Shown here: in pieces, positions 37,853-47,606 of the stretch | How positions within the stretch are numbered: the first letter of the stretch is position 1 | How the letters are laid out: the number at the start of each line of letters is the position of its first letter | Source: KACC-23026 sp963829575 | GTDB taxonomy: Bacteria > Bacillota > Bacilli > Bacillales > Sporolactobacillaceae | Length of the DNA: 64,000 bases | NCBI GenBank assembly: GCA_963829575.1 | Contig: CAWHJF010000021.1 | Span: forward strand, 167,721-231,720 | Direction of reading: 5' to 3' | Position numbers and translations under genes: made by a program | Notes under the pieces: generated by a model | What the model was told of the DNA's origin: nothing | Seen by the model: the letters and a program-made list of their open reading frames with translations, nothing else | Database searches by the model: none

Positions 37853-37886
37853 GGGGTTCTATCCTTGCGATAGAGCCCCTTTTTTA
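37853..37886 (+). terminator. Strong orphan plus-strand terminator
   Basis: GGGGTTCTATC, loop CTTGC, GATAGAGCCCC, then seven T. No recognisable plus-strand gene lies upstream for over 450 bases (37401-37852), where only a 46-codon ORF from 37497 was seen. Confidence 0.75.
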
Positions 37887-37988
37887 TGATCTTTATTTAA
37901 CTGGTCAAAATTGAAATCCTGCTGAACGCATGCCCTTTTATATATTTATAATTGAATAGTATAGAAAAAGAAGAAGCGGGAATGAGAT

Positions 37989-39164
37989 TTAATGCTCTTC
38001 CCCTGCTTCTTTTTTTACTTTGTTCCATATAATCTTAAAGATTGTTTTATCCTCATTCGACTGTACTGAAATTACAGCATCATGTTTTTCTACAATCTGT
38101 TTTACAACGGCCAAACCTAGGCCTGTACCTAAATTCTTTGTTGTTACAAATGGTTCAAATATATTTTCCACTAAATGTGCAGGTATCATTTTACCATTAT
38201 TTGAAATTTCAACTTCAACCTTATCCTTTACTGCTTTTAATTCAATTTCAATCTTTCGGTTTTCATTTTGTTCTGTAAGTTCCTCTACTGCGTTATTTAG
38301 AATGTTTAATAAAATTTGTTTAATTTGTTCTTCTACGGCATAAATATAACATTCTTCTTGAATCGATGACCGCACTTCAATTTTTTCATCCACAAAACGC
38401 GGATACATAAACTCCACCATCATTGTTGCGACCTTCGAAAGATCAAATCTCTTCATTTCATCATCTAAACCTTTTGTTTTCGATAAAAATAAAAATCTAG
38501 ATACCTTATCTTGTAAACTTATCATTTCTTGATCAAGTACACTAAAATAAAAATTACTTTCCTGATCATCTTTATACTTTTCCTCAAGTAAAGAAATAAA
38601 CCCTTTAATAGATGTTAAGGGATTTCTAAATTCATGAGCAAAGCTTGCGGCAATTTGCCCTAAAATTGTTAATCGATCATGATGCATTTCCTTAATAAAT
38701 TTGCTCTTTTCTGATATGATAGAATCCTTTAAATTTGTATACTCTTTTACTGCATAGTAAACGTAAGAATCAAACATTTGATTGACAACCATAATTGCTA
38801 ACAGCTTGTCCTCTTCAACCAAATCATCTGATTCCACAATAATCCCAATAACAATCGAACAACCAATATTAATATTTTGCACAAATTCACTAATATTTAT
38901 ATTGGCTTCTATTCTTTCTCTAGCAATTTTCTTTGTTAATTCAATAATCGGTGCAACCTCTTTGGTTTCCATGTACATATCTATTAAATGGATCGTGCGT
39001 TTCCCATTTTCTATTATTTCATCATAAAATGGATCTTGTTTAGATATCTTTGCCGTTTCTAACCATTTATCTAATATTTTTTCTTCTACCTTTTTCAAAA
39101 ACATTGAAAACAGATTGACAAATGACTTATTAAAATTTATATCAATGATCAAAGGAATCACCAT
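37989..39164 (-). CDS. Sensor histidine kinase with HisK_N-type sensor domain
   Basis: The 391-residue cytosolic kinase lacks membrane helices. The first about 150 residues (FLKKVEEKILDKWLETAKIS...INIGCSIVIGIIV) look like the globin-like HisK_N domain. The H-box is ASFAHEFRNPLTSIKGFISL, with NILNNAVEELTE (N box) and GTGLGLAVVK (G2). Bacillus relatives are orphan sporulation kinases acting on Spo0F/Spo0B. No response regulator is adjacent, which fits an orphan kinase. The start is uncertain: MFLKKVEEK is an alternative. Confidence 0.85.
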   Translation of the reverse strand: MVIPLIIDINFNKSFVNLFSMFLKKVEEKILDKWLETAKISKQDPFYDEIIENGKRTIHLIDMYMETKEVAPIIELTKKIARERIEANINISEFVQNINIGCSIVIGIIVESDDLVEEDKLLAIMVVNQMFDSYVYYAVKEYTNLKDSIISEKSKFIKEMHHDRLTILGQIAASFAHEFRNPLTSIKGFISLLEEKYKDDQESNFYFSVLDQEMISLQDKVSRFLFLSKTKGLDDEMKRFDLSKVATMMVEFMYPRFVDEKIEVRSSIQEECYIYAVEEQIKQILLNILNNAVEELTEQNENRKIEIELKAVKDKVEVEISNNGKMIPAHLVENIFEPFVTTKNLGTGLGLAVVKQIVEKHDAVISVQSNEDKTIFKIIWNKVKKEAGEEH

Positions 39165-39926
39165 CTTTCCAAAACTATATTATCACAATTTCAATGACCT
39201 CTTAATGTTTTTTTGTAATAGTAAAAATTTATATAACTAATTAAGACTTTCAAACCGTTGAACGGCTTTTTATTTTCACTAAATTCACATGATAAGATCC
39301 TTATTAAATTTAACAACCACTAAGAAAACAAAAGCCGACACATATTCTCCCGTTTTTGTTTAGTATAGAATTGTATAGAAAAGGCGGTTGCCCCCACCCT
39401 CAAGCCTATGTATAGAAAAATGTTATTATTTTTGAAGCTGTGAAGCTTACAAGACCTATTACAATTAAAACTTAATGAAACTAAATAAATTCAAATGAAT
39501 TCATTAGAAATCGTTCATCTACTATAGCTCGATCAAAAAAAGAGCTCAAATGAATGAACTCTTATGCGGGTGTTTTATTATTTCAAGTAGCGAGACGCAC
39601 TTGACATGAGTTGTGAGTTCTTCGCAGACACATTGATATAATGGTGTTTGCCTTTATTGTATATCTAACAATCGTGCCCAATTGTAGAAGTTATCCATAA
39701 TCAATACTTTTGTACGGGAGAATAAAGGTGTACACAGATTCTTTCATTGCACGCCACCTAAACTAAAAAATGGACGATACCTTTGCTTTAGACTTGTCCC
39801 TAAAAGCATCAAAACGCTTTTGATCACCCACAATGGCTGCTGTACCCATTTCAGATCAAAAAAAATCCCCCCTCTTTCAATTAGTGGGGAGATCAGCTCA
39901 TGTAAGTTAAAATAAAAGTGTAACAA
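39165..39926. other. Gene-poor intergenic stretch
   Basis: No supported gene. Short ORFs are present (one at 39744-39926 minus) but have no family resemblance or ribosome site. A short AAGAGCTC...GAACTCTT hairpin sits near 39540-39562. Confidence 0.5.
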
Positions 39927-40736
39927 CTAGAACGAGTTCTCTGGCAAGTGATTCATACTTCCTGATTTAAAACCGTTTAAATCTAAAGTGACATACTTAT
40001 ACCCTAATTTTTGAAGGGTCTTTGTAATGTCTTCGTGATTTTCTAAAACCACAGACAGATCTTTTGGCTCAACTTCAATTCGTGCAATCTCTCCGTGAGT
40101 CCGGACACGATATTGTCTGATTCCCAATGCCTTTAAGTAAGCTTCTGATTGTTCAACTTTAGTTAATTTTTCCCGAGTAATTTCTTCTCCATAAGCAATT
40201 CGAGAGGATAAACAAGCGAAGGATGGTTTATTCCATGTTGGCAAATCCAAGGATTTTGAAAGTTCACGAATCTCTTCTTTAAATAATTTCGCCTCTTGCA
40301 AGGGGCCTCTTACTCCAGCTTCCTTTGCAGCTTTAATACCTGGGCGAAAATCACTCGAATCATCTGCGATTAATCCGTAAACCACATTCTTAAATCCTAC
40401 CTCTTTCATAATAGGAAGAACTTCTTCGAATAACCCTTTCTTGCAGAAATAGCAACGACTCGTATTATTTTGCGTATACCCTGGAATGGCAAGCTCTGAT
40501 GTTTCAATGACTCTATGCGACGCTCCAATAAGAGCAGCCAGGTCCTTGGCCTCTTTTAACTCACTGGACGGATAGCTTTCAGAGTCAGCCGTTACCGCTA
40601 GCACATTTTCAGAGCCTAGCACATCGAGTGCTACTTTTAATAAAAAAGTACTATCTACCCCACCTGAAAAGGCAACCACAACGTTACCCATGTCTTGAAG
40701 AATCTTTTCTAATTGCCGATATTTTTCTTGAAGCAT
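39927..40736 (-). CDS. larE: LarE-type ATP-dependent sacrificial sulfur transferase
   Basis: The start is ATG 40736 (MLQEKYRQLEKIL), behind AAAGGAGGG; a longer frame to 40760 starts before the ribosome site. The 269-residue PP-loop protein has VVAFSGGVDSTFLLKVA and the SRCYFCKKGLFEEV motif with the sacrificial Cys region, then ACLSSRIAYGE. LarE provides sulfur for the nickel-pincer cofactor of lactate racemase. No larA, larB or larC is in the window. It is downstream of, and co-directional with, an aldo/keto reductase. Confidence 0.9.
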   Translation of the reverse strand: MLQEKYRQLEKILQDMGNVVVAFSGGVDSTFLLKVALDVLGSENVLAVTADSESYPSSELKEAKDLAALIGASHRVIETSELAIPGYTQNNTSRCYFCKKGLFEEVLPIMKEVGFKNVVYGLIADDSSDFRPGIKAAKEAGVRGPLQEAKLFKEEIRELSKSLDLPTWNKPSFACLSSRIAYGEEITREKLTKVEQSEAYLKALGIRQYRVRTHGEIARIEVEPKDLSVVLENHEDITKTLQKLGYKYVTLDLNGFKSGSMNHLPENSF

Positions 40737-40781
40737 AAGGTCCCTCCTTTCATCATTCATTCAGACTACTATTCCGTCAGT

Positions 40782-41654
40782 TTAGAATGGCATGTTTTCG
40801 AATGGGGTTGAGTAATCAGGAATCTGACTTAAGAGTTCTTCGGCTTCAACATCTGTCATCTCTCCAAAACGCAACACGGCATCCACAATTTTCGGGAATA
40901 AATGAACGTCTCCAGCACTTGCAAAAGCAGAAATACTGTCATGTGATAAAACAAAATGCACACAAGCATCGATAATTTTCTGTTGATCGAACGGCTCATA
41001 CCAAGTCGCATATTTTTTGTGTTGATTTTCTTTCCAAGGACCTTTTGCAATCGCCTTGATCACGCGAAGTGCCACATCCTGTTTTTTGGTCTCTGCAGCC
41101 AATGCATCAAAATCCTCTTTGAATTCAGGAATGGAATATAAGTAATAATTAAAAGGTGTTAAAACAGCATCAAATGCATAACGCTTTAATGCTTCCAAAT
41201 GAGTGGCTGGAGCAAGATGACCGTGTCCAGTGATCCCAATCGCATCGACTAACCCTTCTTCTTTGGCTTCTATGGCAGCTTCCAAAGCCCCACCTTTTTT
41301 TGTACACTTATCTAAATCTTCAAGATTACAAACAGCATGGAGCTGAATCAAATCAAGTTTCTCAACCTGTAAACGTTTTAAAGAATTAAGAATTTCGGCT
41401 TTCGCTTTCTCTTTTGAGCGTTCCCCCGTTTTAGTCGCCAAAAAAATTTGATCTCTAACTTTTGGCATCCATGGTCCCATTCTAAGTTCTGCTTCTCCGT
41501 AACTTGCGGCCGTATCAAAATGGTTCACTCCGTTTTTCAAGGCAAGTGAAATGGATTCATCCGCTTCTTCTTGTGTGACCGCTCCCAATGATGCAGCACC
41601 AAACATAACAGCCGAACTCATATAACCCAAACGGCCCAAACGACGTTTTAACAT
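40782..41654 (-). CDS. Aldo/keto reductase
   Basis: The 290-residue TIM-barrel oxidoreductase has HFDTAASYGEAE (catalytic Asp and Tyr), FLATKTGER (Lys) and LIQLHAVCN (His). It is 45 bases from larE in the same direction, suggesting an operon. The start is ATG behind AAAGGGAGCG. Substrate not predictable. Confidence 0.88.
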   Translation of the reverse strand: MLKRRLGRLGYMSSAVMFGAASLGAVTQEEADESISLALKNGVNHFDTAASYGEAELRMGPWMPKVRDQIFLATKTGERSKEKAKAEILNSLKRLQVEKLDLIQLHAVCNLEDLDKCTKKGGALEAAIEAKEEGLVDAIGITGHGHLAPATHLEALKRYAFDAVLTPFNYYLYSIPEFKEDFDALAAETKKQDVALRVIKAIAKGPWKENQHKKYATWYEPFDQQKIIDACVHFVLSHDSISAFASAGDVHLFPKIVDAVLRFGEMTDVEAEELLSQIPDYSTPFENMPF

Positions 41655-42034
41655 ACGATCGCTCCCTTTTTAAATGAATTAAACCTTCTTGCTATTATTA
41701 TGAATATTACGATACCTTGAGTATACATTAATTGATCGCGCTTTTAAAATATAAGCTTAGGGTGTTAAGAACCTCTAGACTATTTAGCGGGTCACCAATG
41801 GAAAATGTTCGTTTTAGTTTGGTCTTAGCTTATCGTAATTAAAAGATAGGATACATAAAAAAGAGACATGAACGATTCCCGCACTTAAAATAATAGGATG
41901 CGTTCGCTTTTCCACTTAGAAAATCTTCATTGATAGGAGCTTCGTTCTTGACTAAGGGCATACATTTAGGATTATGATTATATTTAAGTAGGTTTTAAAA
42001 GTTTTAAAATAATTGTTAAAAAGGAGATCTGAAT
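41655..42034. other. Intergenic stretch with a candidate promoter
   Basis: No gene is seen. TTGACT (41948-41953) and TATGAT (41973-41978), 19 bases apart, form a weak SigA-like promoter upstream of the next reductase. Confidence 0.35.
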
Positions 42035-42886
42035 ATGAAATCATTAACCGATACTTATAAGTTGTCCAATGGTGTGGAAATCCCATGCATTGGCTTTGGT
42101 ACATGGCAGACGCCCAATGGTGATGTCGCAGTTTCTTCGGTACTCAGTGCCCTTCAAGCGGGCTATCGCCATATCGACACAGCTCAAGGGTACGGCAATG
42201 AGGAAAGTGTGGGAGATGCTGTAAAGAAAAGCGGAATGGATCGCAAAGAGATTTTCATTACTTCGAAGCTAACCAATAGTGAACACGGTTATCAAAAGAC
42301 TCTTGATGCCTTTGAAGTAACGATGAAAAAGCTAGATATGGATTACATAGATCTATTCCTCATCCACTGGCCAAATCCGATTGCGTTCCGCGATCATTGG
42401 CAAGAAGCGAACGCAGAGACATGGAGGGCTTTTGAGGAATTGTACAACGCGGGGCGCATCCGCAGCATCGGCATTAGTAATTTCCACGCGCATCATATCG
42501 AAGAATTAATGAAAACCGCGACAATTGCTCCAATGGTGAACCAAATCAGGTTGTGCCCTGGGGACACGCAGGACGAAGTCGTCGATTACAGCCGTTCCCG
42601 TAATATGCTGCTAGAAGCGTACAGTCCGCTTGGTGTTGGTAAAATATTTGAAGTGCCGGAAATGAGGGCGTTAGCTGAGAAATACGGGAAATCCATCGCG
42701 CAGATTTGCATACGGTGGAGTTTACAACGTGGTTACCTACCCCTGCCGAAGTCGGTCACACCTGCCCGCATTAAGGAGAATGCAGAAGTGTTCGATTTTG
42801 AGTTGTCAACGGAGGACGTGCAGCTGATCGCCGATCTAAAAGGCGTCGTCGGCTATTCAGCCGACCCAGATCAAACAACATTCTAA
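42035..42886 (+). CDS. Aldo/keto reductase (2,5-diketo-gluconate reductase type)
   Basis: The 283-residue protein has HIDTAQGYGNEESVG (Asp and Tyr), FITSKLTN (Lys), FLIHWPNP (His), and SIGISNFHAHHIE. The C-terminal LPLPKSVTPARIKENAEVFDF segment binds NADP. AKR5-type enzymes reduce a range of aldehydes and ketones. ATG lies behind AAGGAGAT. The base composition is slightly more GC-rich than its neighbours. A terminator follows. Confidence 0.9.
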   Translation: MKSLTDTYKLSNGVEIPCIGFGTWQTPNGDVAVSSVLSALQAGYRHIDTAQGYGNEESVGDAVKKSGMDRKEIFITSKLTNSEHGYQKTLDAFEVTMKKLDMDYIDLFLIHWPNPIAFRDHWQEANAETWRAFEELYNAGRIRSIGISNFHAHHIEELMKTATIAPMVNQIRLCPGDTQDEVVDYSRSRNMLLEAYSPLGVGKIFEVPEMRALAEKYGKSIAQICIRWSLQRGYLPLPKSVTPARIKENAEVFDFELSTEDVQLIADLKGVVGYSADPDQTTF

Positions 42887-42906
42887 TTGATCTTAACGTT
42901 TATGAA

Positions 42907-42945
42907 AATAACCAAGAGGGCCTATTCCTCTTGGTTATTTTTGTT
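42907..42945. terminator. Bidirectional terminator between akr and arsC
   Basis: AATAACCAAGAGG, loop CCTATT-like, CCTCTTGGTTATT, then TTTTG; A-rich on the other side, so it serves both convergent genes. Confidence 0.8.
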
Positions 42946-43365
42946 TTATTTTCCTGTTTCCGCGAAACGCTTGATTCGTTCACCGATTTCATCACGTACA
43001 CTTTGAAAAACAGCCCATTTTTCTTCTTCAGACCCTTCTGCTTTGGCTGGGTCAGTAAATCCCCAATGATCCCGTTTCACATGTGGCGGTGTCATCGGAC
43101 ATTTATCCGCAGCATCTCCACATAAAGTTACCACAAAAGTGGCGTTATTCAAGATCTCTGGATCAATAATTTCCGATTTTTGATTGGAAATATCAATACT
43201 AACTTCCTGCATGGCTTTTACGGCCTTAGGATTTAGGCCATGCGCCTCAATACCTGCACTTTTAACGTCCCATTCCTCACCGAGTAACTTTTTCCCCCAC
43301 CCCTCAGCCATTTGGCTTCGGCATGAATTACCTGTACATAGAAAATAAATCGTTTTTTTAGTCAT
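42946..43365 (-). CDS. arsC: Arsenate reductase (thioredoxin-coupled)
   Basis: The 139-residue protein has the low-molecular-weight phosphatase-like loop CTGNSCRSQMAEG and the redox pair in LCGDAADKCPMTPP, typical of pI258/B. subtilis-type ArsC. It reduces arsenate to arsenite, recycled by thioredoxin. Last gene of arsRBC. Confidence 0.95.
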   Translation of the reverse strand: MTKKTIYFLCTGNSCRSQMAEGWGKKLLGEEWDVKSAGIEAHGLNPKAVKAMQEVSIDISNQKSEIIDPEILNNATFVVTLCGDAADKCPMTPPHVKRDHWGFTDPAKAEGSEEEKWAVFQSVRDEIGERIKRFAETGK

Positions 43366-43392
43366 GAACTCTTTCTCCTTTAATATGGTGGT

Positions 43393-44688
43393 TTAGGCAA
43401 ATAATAGCCTGATATAGAGACCTAATAAGGTAAAGAATAAAATAGGAATGGTTAAAACAATCCCTGTTTTAAAATAAGTTCCCCATGAAATCGTGACCCC
43501 TTTTTGCTTGAGGACATGGAGCCATAATAGCGTCGCAAGTGATCCGATTGGCGTGATCTTTGGTCCTAAGTCTGAACCAATAACGTTTGCAAAAATTAAG
43601 CCTTCTTTCACAGCGTGACTCGCCGTCGTACCATGAATCGCTAAAGCATCAATCATCACCGTTGGCATGTTGTTCATAATCGATGACAAAATGGCTGCCA
43701 CAAACCCCATAACCATTGTTCCGGCAAACAACCCTTGGTTCGCACTCGCTTGGATTAAATGCCCAAGTACCGACGTTAAACCAACATTTCTTAATCCATA
43801 AACGACGACGTACATGCCAATTGAGAAAAAGACAATGGCCCAAGGTGCGCCTTTTAGCACGGTTTTCGTATGAACAGCTGGGCTTCTTCTAGCCATTAGC
43901 AGGAAGAAAACAGCTACAATAAGCGCAATAATTGAAACAGGGATATGAACAAATTGACTAATAAAATAGCCCAATAGTAAGACCGCTAAGACAATCCAGG
44001 AAAGACGAAACATTTTGATGTCCTTAATAGCTTGAGCAGGTTCTTTTAAATTATTTAAATCATAGTGCTTCGGAATGTTTCGTTTAAAGTAAAGGTATAA
44101 AACCAAAATACTGCCAACAATTGAAAACAAGTCAGGTAGTATCATTTTTGACACATATTGAACAAACCCAATCCCAAAGTAATCTGCCGAAACAATATTA
44201 ACTAGGTTACTGACGACGAGTGGTAGAGAGGTCGTATCCGCAATAAAACCGCTCGCAATGATAAACGGAAAAATCATTTTCTCTTCAAATTTGAGGTTCC
44301 TCACCATGGCTAGAACGATTGGTGTTAGAATTAGAGCTGCTCCATCATTCGCAAAGAACGCGGCGACAATCGCACCTAGTATCGTCACATAGATGTACAT
44401 TCTAACCCCGTTCCCTTTTGCTGCTTTTGCCATGTGCAGTGCTGCCCATTCAAAAAATCCTATCTCATCTAGTATGAGTGAAATCATGATAATGGCAATA
44501 AACGTAAAGGTGGCATCCCAAACAATTTTAGTCACTTCAATGACATCATGGAAATGAACAACTCCAACCAAAAGAGCGAGCACCGCTCCGCCACACGCTG
44601 ACCAGCCAATTGATAGGTTCTTTGGTTGCCAAATCACCAAAACTAACGTTAAAACAAAAATGACGATGGCTAAACTCATAGTGATCAC
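43393..44688 (-). CDS. arsB: Arsenite efflux permease ArsB
   Basis: The 431-residue protein has about eleven membrane helices and ArsB/NhaD motifs (FFANDGAALILTPIVLAM, IMNNMPTVMIDALAI, IGSDLGPKITPIGSLATLLW). The likely start is GTG 44688 behind AGGGGGAT, or ATG three codons later. It exports arsenite and lies 11 bases after arsR, so the genes are co-transcribed. Confidence 0.95.
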   Translation of the reverse strand: MITMSLAIVIFVLTLVLVIWQPKNLSIGWSACGGAVLALLVGVVHFHDVIEVTKIVWDATFTFIAIIMISLILDEIGFFEWAALHMAKAAKGNGVRMYIYVTILGAIVAAFFANDGAALILTPIVLAMVRNLKFEEKMIFPFIIASGFIADTTSLPLVVSNLVNIVSADYFGIGFVQYVSKMILPDLFSIVGSILVLYLYFKRNIPKHYDLNNLKEPAQAIKDIKMFRLSWIVLAVLLLGYFISQFVHIPVSIIALIVAVFFLLMARRSPAVHTKTVLKGAPWAIVFFSIGMYVVVYGLRNVGLTSVLGHLIQASANQGLFAGTMVMGFVAAILSSIMNNMPTVMIDALAIHGTTASHAVKEGLIFANVIGSDLGPKITPIGSLATLLWLHVLKQKGVTISWGTYFKTGIVLTIPILFFTLLGLYIRLLFA

Positions 44689-44699
44689 TTCATATCCCC

Positions 44700-45050
44700 C
44701 TAATCACAACATTTAATTCGAAGACCCTTGGCTTCTAACTCAATTAATTTTTCTCGTTGGTCTGGAAGATGCTGCAAAAGGGTTTGAATCATTAAGTAAG
44801 CCTCATGTTCCGTATTTAAAGAATAAAAGATCCATTGACCACTTCTTTTTTCCTTAACTAGGCCAACATCGCGCAATTTTCTTAAATGCTGGCTAATAGC
44901 GGGTTGACTCATATTAAAGATCTCAACAAATTCACACACACAACACTCATTATTTGGATTCATTAAAGCAACCATAGACAGCCTTGTTTTATCACCTAGT
45001 AATTTTAATATGTGAGTTGTTTTGTCTAGATCAAGAACCGTTTTATCCAT
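44700..45050 (-). CDS. arsR: ArsR-family metalloregulator
   Basis: The start is ATG 45050 (MDKTVLDLDKTTHIL), behind AAGGAGG. The 116-residue winged-helix repressor has ECCVCEF (ELCVCDL-type As(III) site at the DNA-recognition region) and a terminal Cys pair (KCCD). It should repress the operon until arsenite is bound. First gene of arsRBC. Confidence 0.93.
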   Translation of the reverse strand: MDKTVLDLDKTTHILKLLGDKTRLSMVALMNPNNECCVCEFVEIFNMSQPAISQHLRKLRDVGLVKEKRSGQWIFYSLNTEHEAYLMIQTLLQHLPDQREKLIELEAKGLRIKCCD

Positions 45051-45067
45051 AAATGACCTCCTTAAGA

Positions 45068-45116
45068 ACAATATAATTATATGCTTATATTATAACAAAG
45101 AATATTAATGTCAATG
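45068..45116 (-). promoter_or_regulatory. Promoter and likely ArsR operator of arsRBC
   Basis: On the minus strand TTGACA (45109-45114) and TAATAT (45087-45092) are separated by 16 bases, a good SigA promoter. It is overlapped by an AT-rich palindrome ATATAA..ATAATTATAT (45070-45090), a probable ArsR box. Confidence 0.65.
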
Positions 45117-45201
45117 GTAAGTTTTCGTCATTCAAAATCCCCACCCGAATGAATGCGATCCACACTTCCGAAAGAAGCAATAGAACCGTCCCCACGCTTC
45201 T

Positions 45202-45240
45202 ATATGACAAATGTCATATTCACTCCCTGACAATTATGTC
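45202..45240 (+). promoter_or_regulatory. Two DesR-like operator sites upstream of des
   Basis: A perfect palindrome ATATGAC-AAAT-GTCATAT (45202-45219) is followed by TGACA-ATTA-TGTC (45228-45240). Spacing and sequence resemble the tandem DesR boxes of B. subtilis des. The regulator genes lie directly downstream. Confidence 0.65.
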
Positions 45241-45310
45241 TATTCTTAAGCATTGGATTTCTTTAGTATTGAGGTAAGAAGAAAAAGAGCCAAATTATTA
45301 GGAGGCAGAC

Positions 45311-46363
45311 ATGAGTAAACAACAAATTAAGGTACTAAGAAAAAGTGTCTCACCTTACGCGACCCCAACTACAAAATTAAGTATTCAACAACTCTTAAAT
45401 ACACTGATACCGTTTTTGGGCCTATGGTTTCTCGCTTATGAAAGCTTAAACGTGTCCGTTTGGTTAACGATCGCGCTTGCGGTTTGTGCGTCAGGTTTTG
45501 TCATTCGCATATTCATTATCTTTCATGACTGTGCCCATTTAGCTTTCTTCAAGAATAATAAATTAAATCGAATAGTGGGAACACTAACTGGCATCATCAC
45601 CTTATTTCCTTACGAACTATGGAAATACGAACATTCGATCCACCACGCGACAAGCAGTAACTTAGATAAAAGAGGAACTGGTGATGTCTGGGTTATGACG
45701 GTCCAAGAATATATTGAGGCCAATTTTTGGAAACGCCTCACCTACCGTTTATACCGCAACCCGTTTATTCTCTTTGGTTTAGGACCTATTTTTCTCTACA
45801 TTGTTAAGAATCGTTTTAATCGAAGAGGCGCACGTCGAAAAGAGCGGATCAATACTTACTTGACGAATGTGGCCATTTTAGCCCTGTACACTTTATTAAT
45901 ATGGGCAGTTGGTTGGGAAGCCTTTTTAATCATACAAGTTCCAATTCTAATGATTGCAGGTTCACTTGGTATTTGGTTGTTTTACGTCCAACATCAATTT
46001 GAAGATTCCTACTATGAAAATGAAGAAGAATGGGATTTTGTGAAAGCCGCTGTAGATGGAAGTTCTTATTATAAGCTACCTGCTATTTTACAATGGGTTA
46101 CAGGAAGTATTGGCTACCATCATGTCCACCATTTAATTCCAAGGGTTCCGAATTACAATCTCAAGTTGGCTCATGATGCGACTCCAGACTTACAACATGT
46201 GACTACTATTACTCTTAAAACAAGTTTACAATCACTCCACTTCAGGTTATATGATGAAACCAATAAAACCTTTGTGAATTTCAAGTCCATCAAGCCTCTC
46301 TTGGCTCAACCAAAAAAGGAGCTCACTGTCCGTTCATTCAAAGTGGATCCTGTCAAAGAGTAA
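45311..46363 (+). CDS. des: Membrane acyl-lipid desaturase (Delta5-type)
   Basis: The 350-residue membrane protein has the three His boxes HDCAH, HSIHHA and HHVHH that bind the diiron centre, and membrane segments around residues 25-60, 90-110 and 170-230. It introduces a double bond in membrane phospholipid acyl chains upon cold. ATG lies behind TAGGAGG. It is followed by desK and desR, like B. subtilis. Confidence 0.93.
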   Translation: MSKQQIKVLRKSVSPYATPTTKLSIQQLLNTLIPFLGLWFLAYESLNVSVWLTIALAVCASGFVIRIFIIFHDCAHLAFFKNNKLNRIVGTLTGIITLFPYELWKYEHSIHHATSSNLDKRGTGDVWVMTVQEYIEANFWKRLTYRLYRNPFILFGLGPIFLYIVKNRFNRRGARRKERINTYLTNVAILALYTLLIWAVGWEAFLIIQVPILMIAGSLGIWLFYVQHQFEDSYYENEEEWDFVKAAVDGSSYYKLPAILQWVTGSIGYHHVHHLIPRVPNYNLKLAHDATPDLQHVTTITLKTSLQSLHFRLYDETNKTFVNFKSIKPLLAQPKKELTVRSFKVDPVKE

Positions 46364-46372
46364 TACAAAACG

Positions 46373-46404
46373 CCCTTCAAACGAGTCACTTGAAGGGTTT
46401 CTTT
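46373..46404 (+). terminator. Terminator/attenuator between des and desK
   Basis: CCCTTCAA, loop ACGAGTCAC, TTGAAGGG, then TTTCTTT. Confidence 0.75.
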
Positions 46405-46469
46405 ATGAGACTAGTGGGAATTATGACCATAAGCGTATAATAAGGCTAGAATAAAAAAAGGAGACTTCT

Positions 46470-47606
46470 ATGAGAAATTGGTTTCATATCATACCAAAGA
46501 ACACCTGGCTAAACATTTACGTTTGGATCATTTTTTGTCTACTCCCCTTTTATTTTATTATGAGATCCTTGTCGATCCTTGATATTAGTTTTGGGGTCCT
46601 TCTCATCCTTTTGTTTTATATCGCCAACCGACTATCTTTTAATTCAAAAACTGGATTTGTCTATTTATGGGTGAGTATTCAAATCGTCATCAATCTATTC
46701 ATGACCCTTTATTTTAGTTACGTCTATTTCGGCTTATTTTTAGCTTTCCTTATAGGTAAAATTGAACGTAGAGGTGGCTTTCTTTCTCTTTATATCGTTC
46801 ATCTCGTAACGACCATCGCAGCCGTTACTGTGGGGTTTTTCACCGAAACCAATCTCTTTACCGGCCAGTTACCTTTTGTCATAATTAGTGTCATCGGCAT
46901 TATTCTTTTACCTTTCAATATGTATAACCGCGACAAACAGGTCAAGCTTGAGGGTCAACTTGAACATGCCAATAAAAAACTCTCCCAACTCATTATAATG
47001 GAAGAACGTCAACGAATTGCACGAGATTTGCACGATACGCTTGGACAAAAACTTTCATTAATCGGATTAAAAAGTGATTTAGCGAAGAAGTTAATCGATG
47101 TCAAACCTGAATCGGCAAAAATTGAATTAAGTGATATCAATCATACGGCAAGGATGGCTTTAAAAGAAGTGCGTGAAATGGTAGCCGATATGAGAGCCAT
47201 AAAATTAAACGACGAAATAGGTAAAATTAAACAGATTTTGGGTGTTGCCAATATTGACGTCGTAATCGAAGGTCCGACGGATTTAAAAAACACGCCTCCT
47301 TTTGTTGAAAATGTTTTGACCATGTGTCTAAAAGAAGCGGTTACCAACATTGTGAAACATAGTCAAGCCACCTTATGCCATATCAAAATCTTGGAATCGG
47401 ATAATGAAATTAAAATTCAGATTCAAGATAATGGGGTAGGTTTAACAAAGGAAAATAAAACCCATAATGGCCATGGCATTATCGGAATGAAAGAACGCTT
47501 AGAATTTGTTAATGGTACCTTAGAAATGAAGTCTTTAGATGGAACCCTATTGATCATACAAATCCCGAATGTCATTCAGTATACAAAGAAAGGAAATTCG
47601 CTATGA
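46470..47606 (+). CDS. desK: Membrane-fluidity sensor kinase DesK
   Basis: The 378-residue protein has a multi-helix membrane sensor (about residues 10-150), a coiled coil and the HisKA_3 motif RQRIARDLHDTLGQKLSLIG (His in RDLHDTLG), plus NIVKHSQA and GHGIIGMKERLE. Gene order supports DesK. It changes from kinase to phosphatase with membrane order. Four-base overlap with desR. Confidence 0.93.
   Translation: MRNWFHIIPKNTWLNIYVWIIFCLLPFYFIMRSLSILDISFGVLLILLFYIANRLSFNSKTGFVYLWVSIQIVINLFMTLYFSYVYFGLFLAFLIGKIERRGGFLSLYIVHLVTTIAAVTVGFFTETNLFTGQLPFVIISVIGIILLPFNMYNRDKQVKLEGQLEHANKKLSQLIIMEERQRIARDLHDTLGQKLSLIGLKSDLAKKLIDVKPESAKIELSDINHTARMALKEVREMVADMRAIKLNDEIGKIKQILGVANIDVVIEGPTDLKNTPPFVENVLTMCLKEAVTNIVKHSQATLCHIKILESDNEIKIQIQDNGVGLTKENKTHNGHGIIGMKERLEFVNGTLEMKSLDGTLLIIQIPNVIQYTKKGNSL

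Noticed and set aside
39744..39926. 60-codon ORF downstream of larE
   Set aside because: No ribosome site, no family resemblance and low-complexity composition.
41948..41978. Confident promoter for the aldo/keto reductase
   Set aside because: Spacing of 18-19 bases and a weak -35 make this only a candidate.
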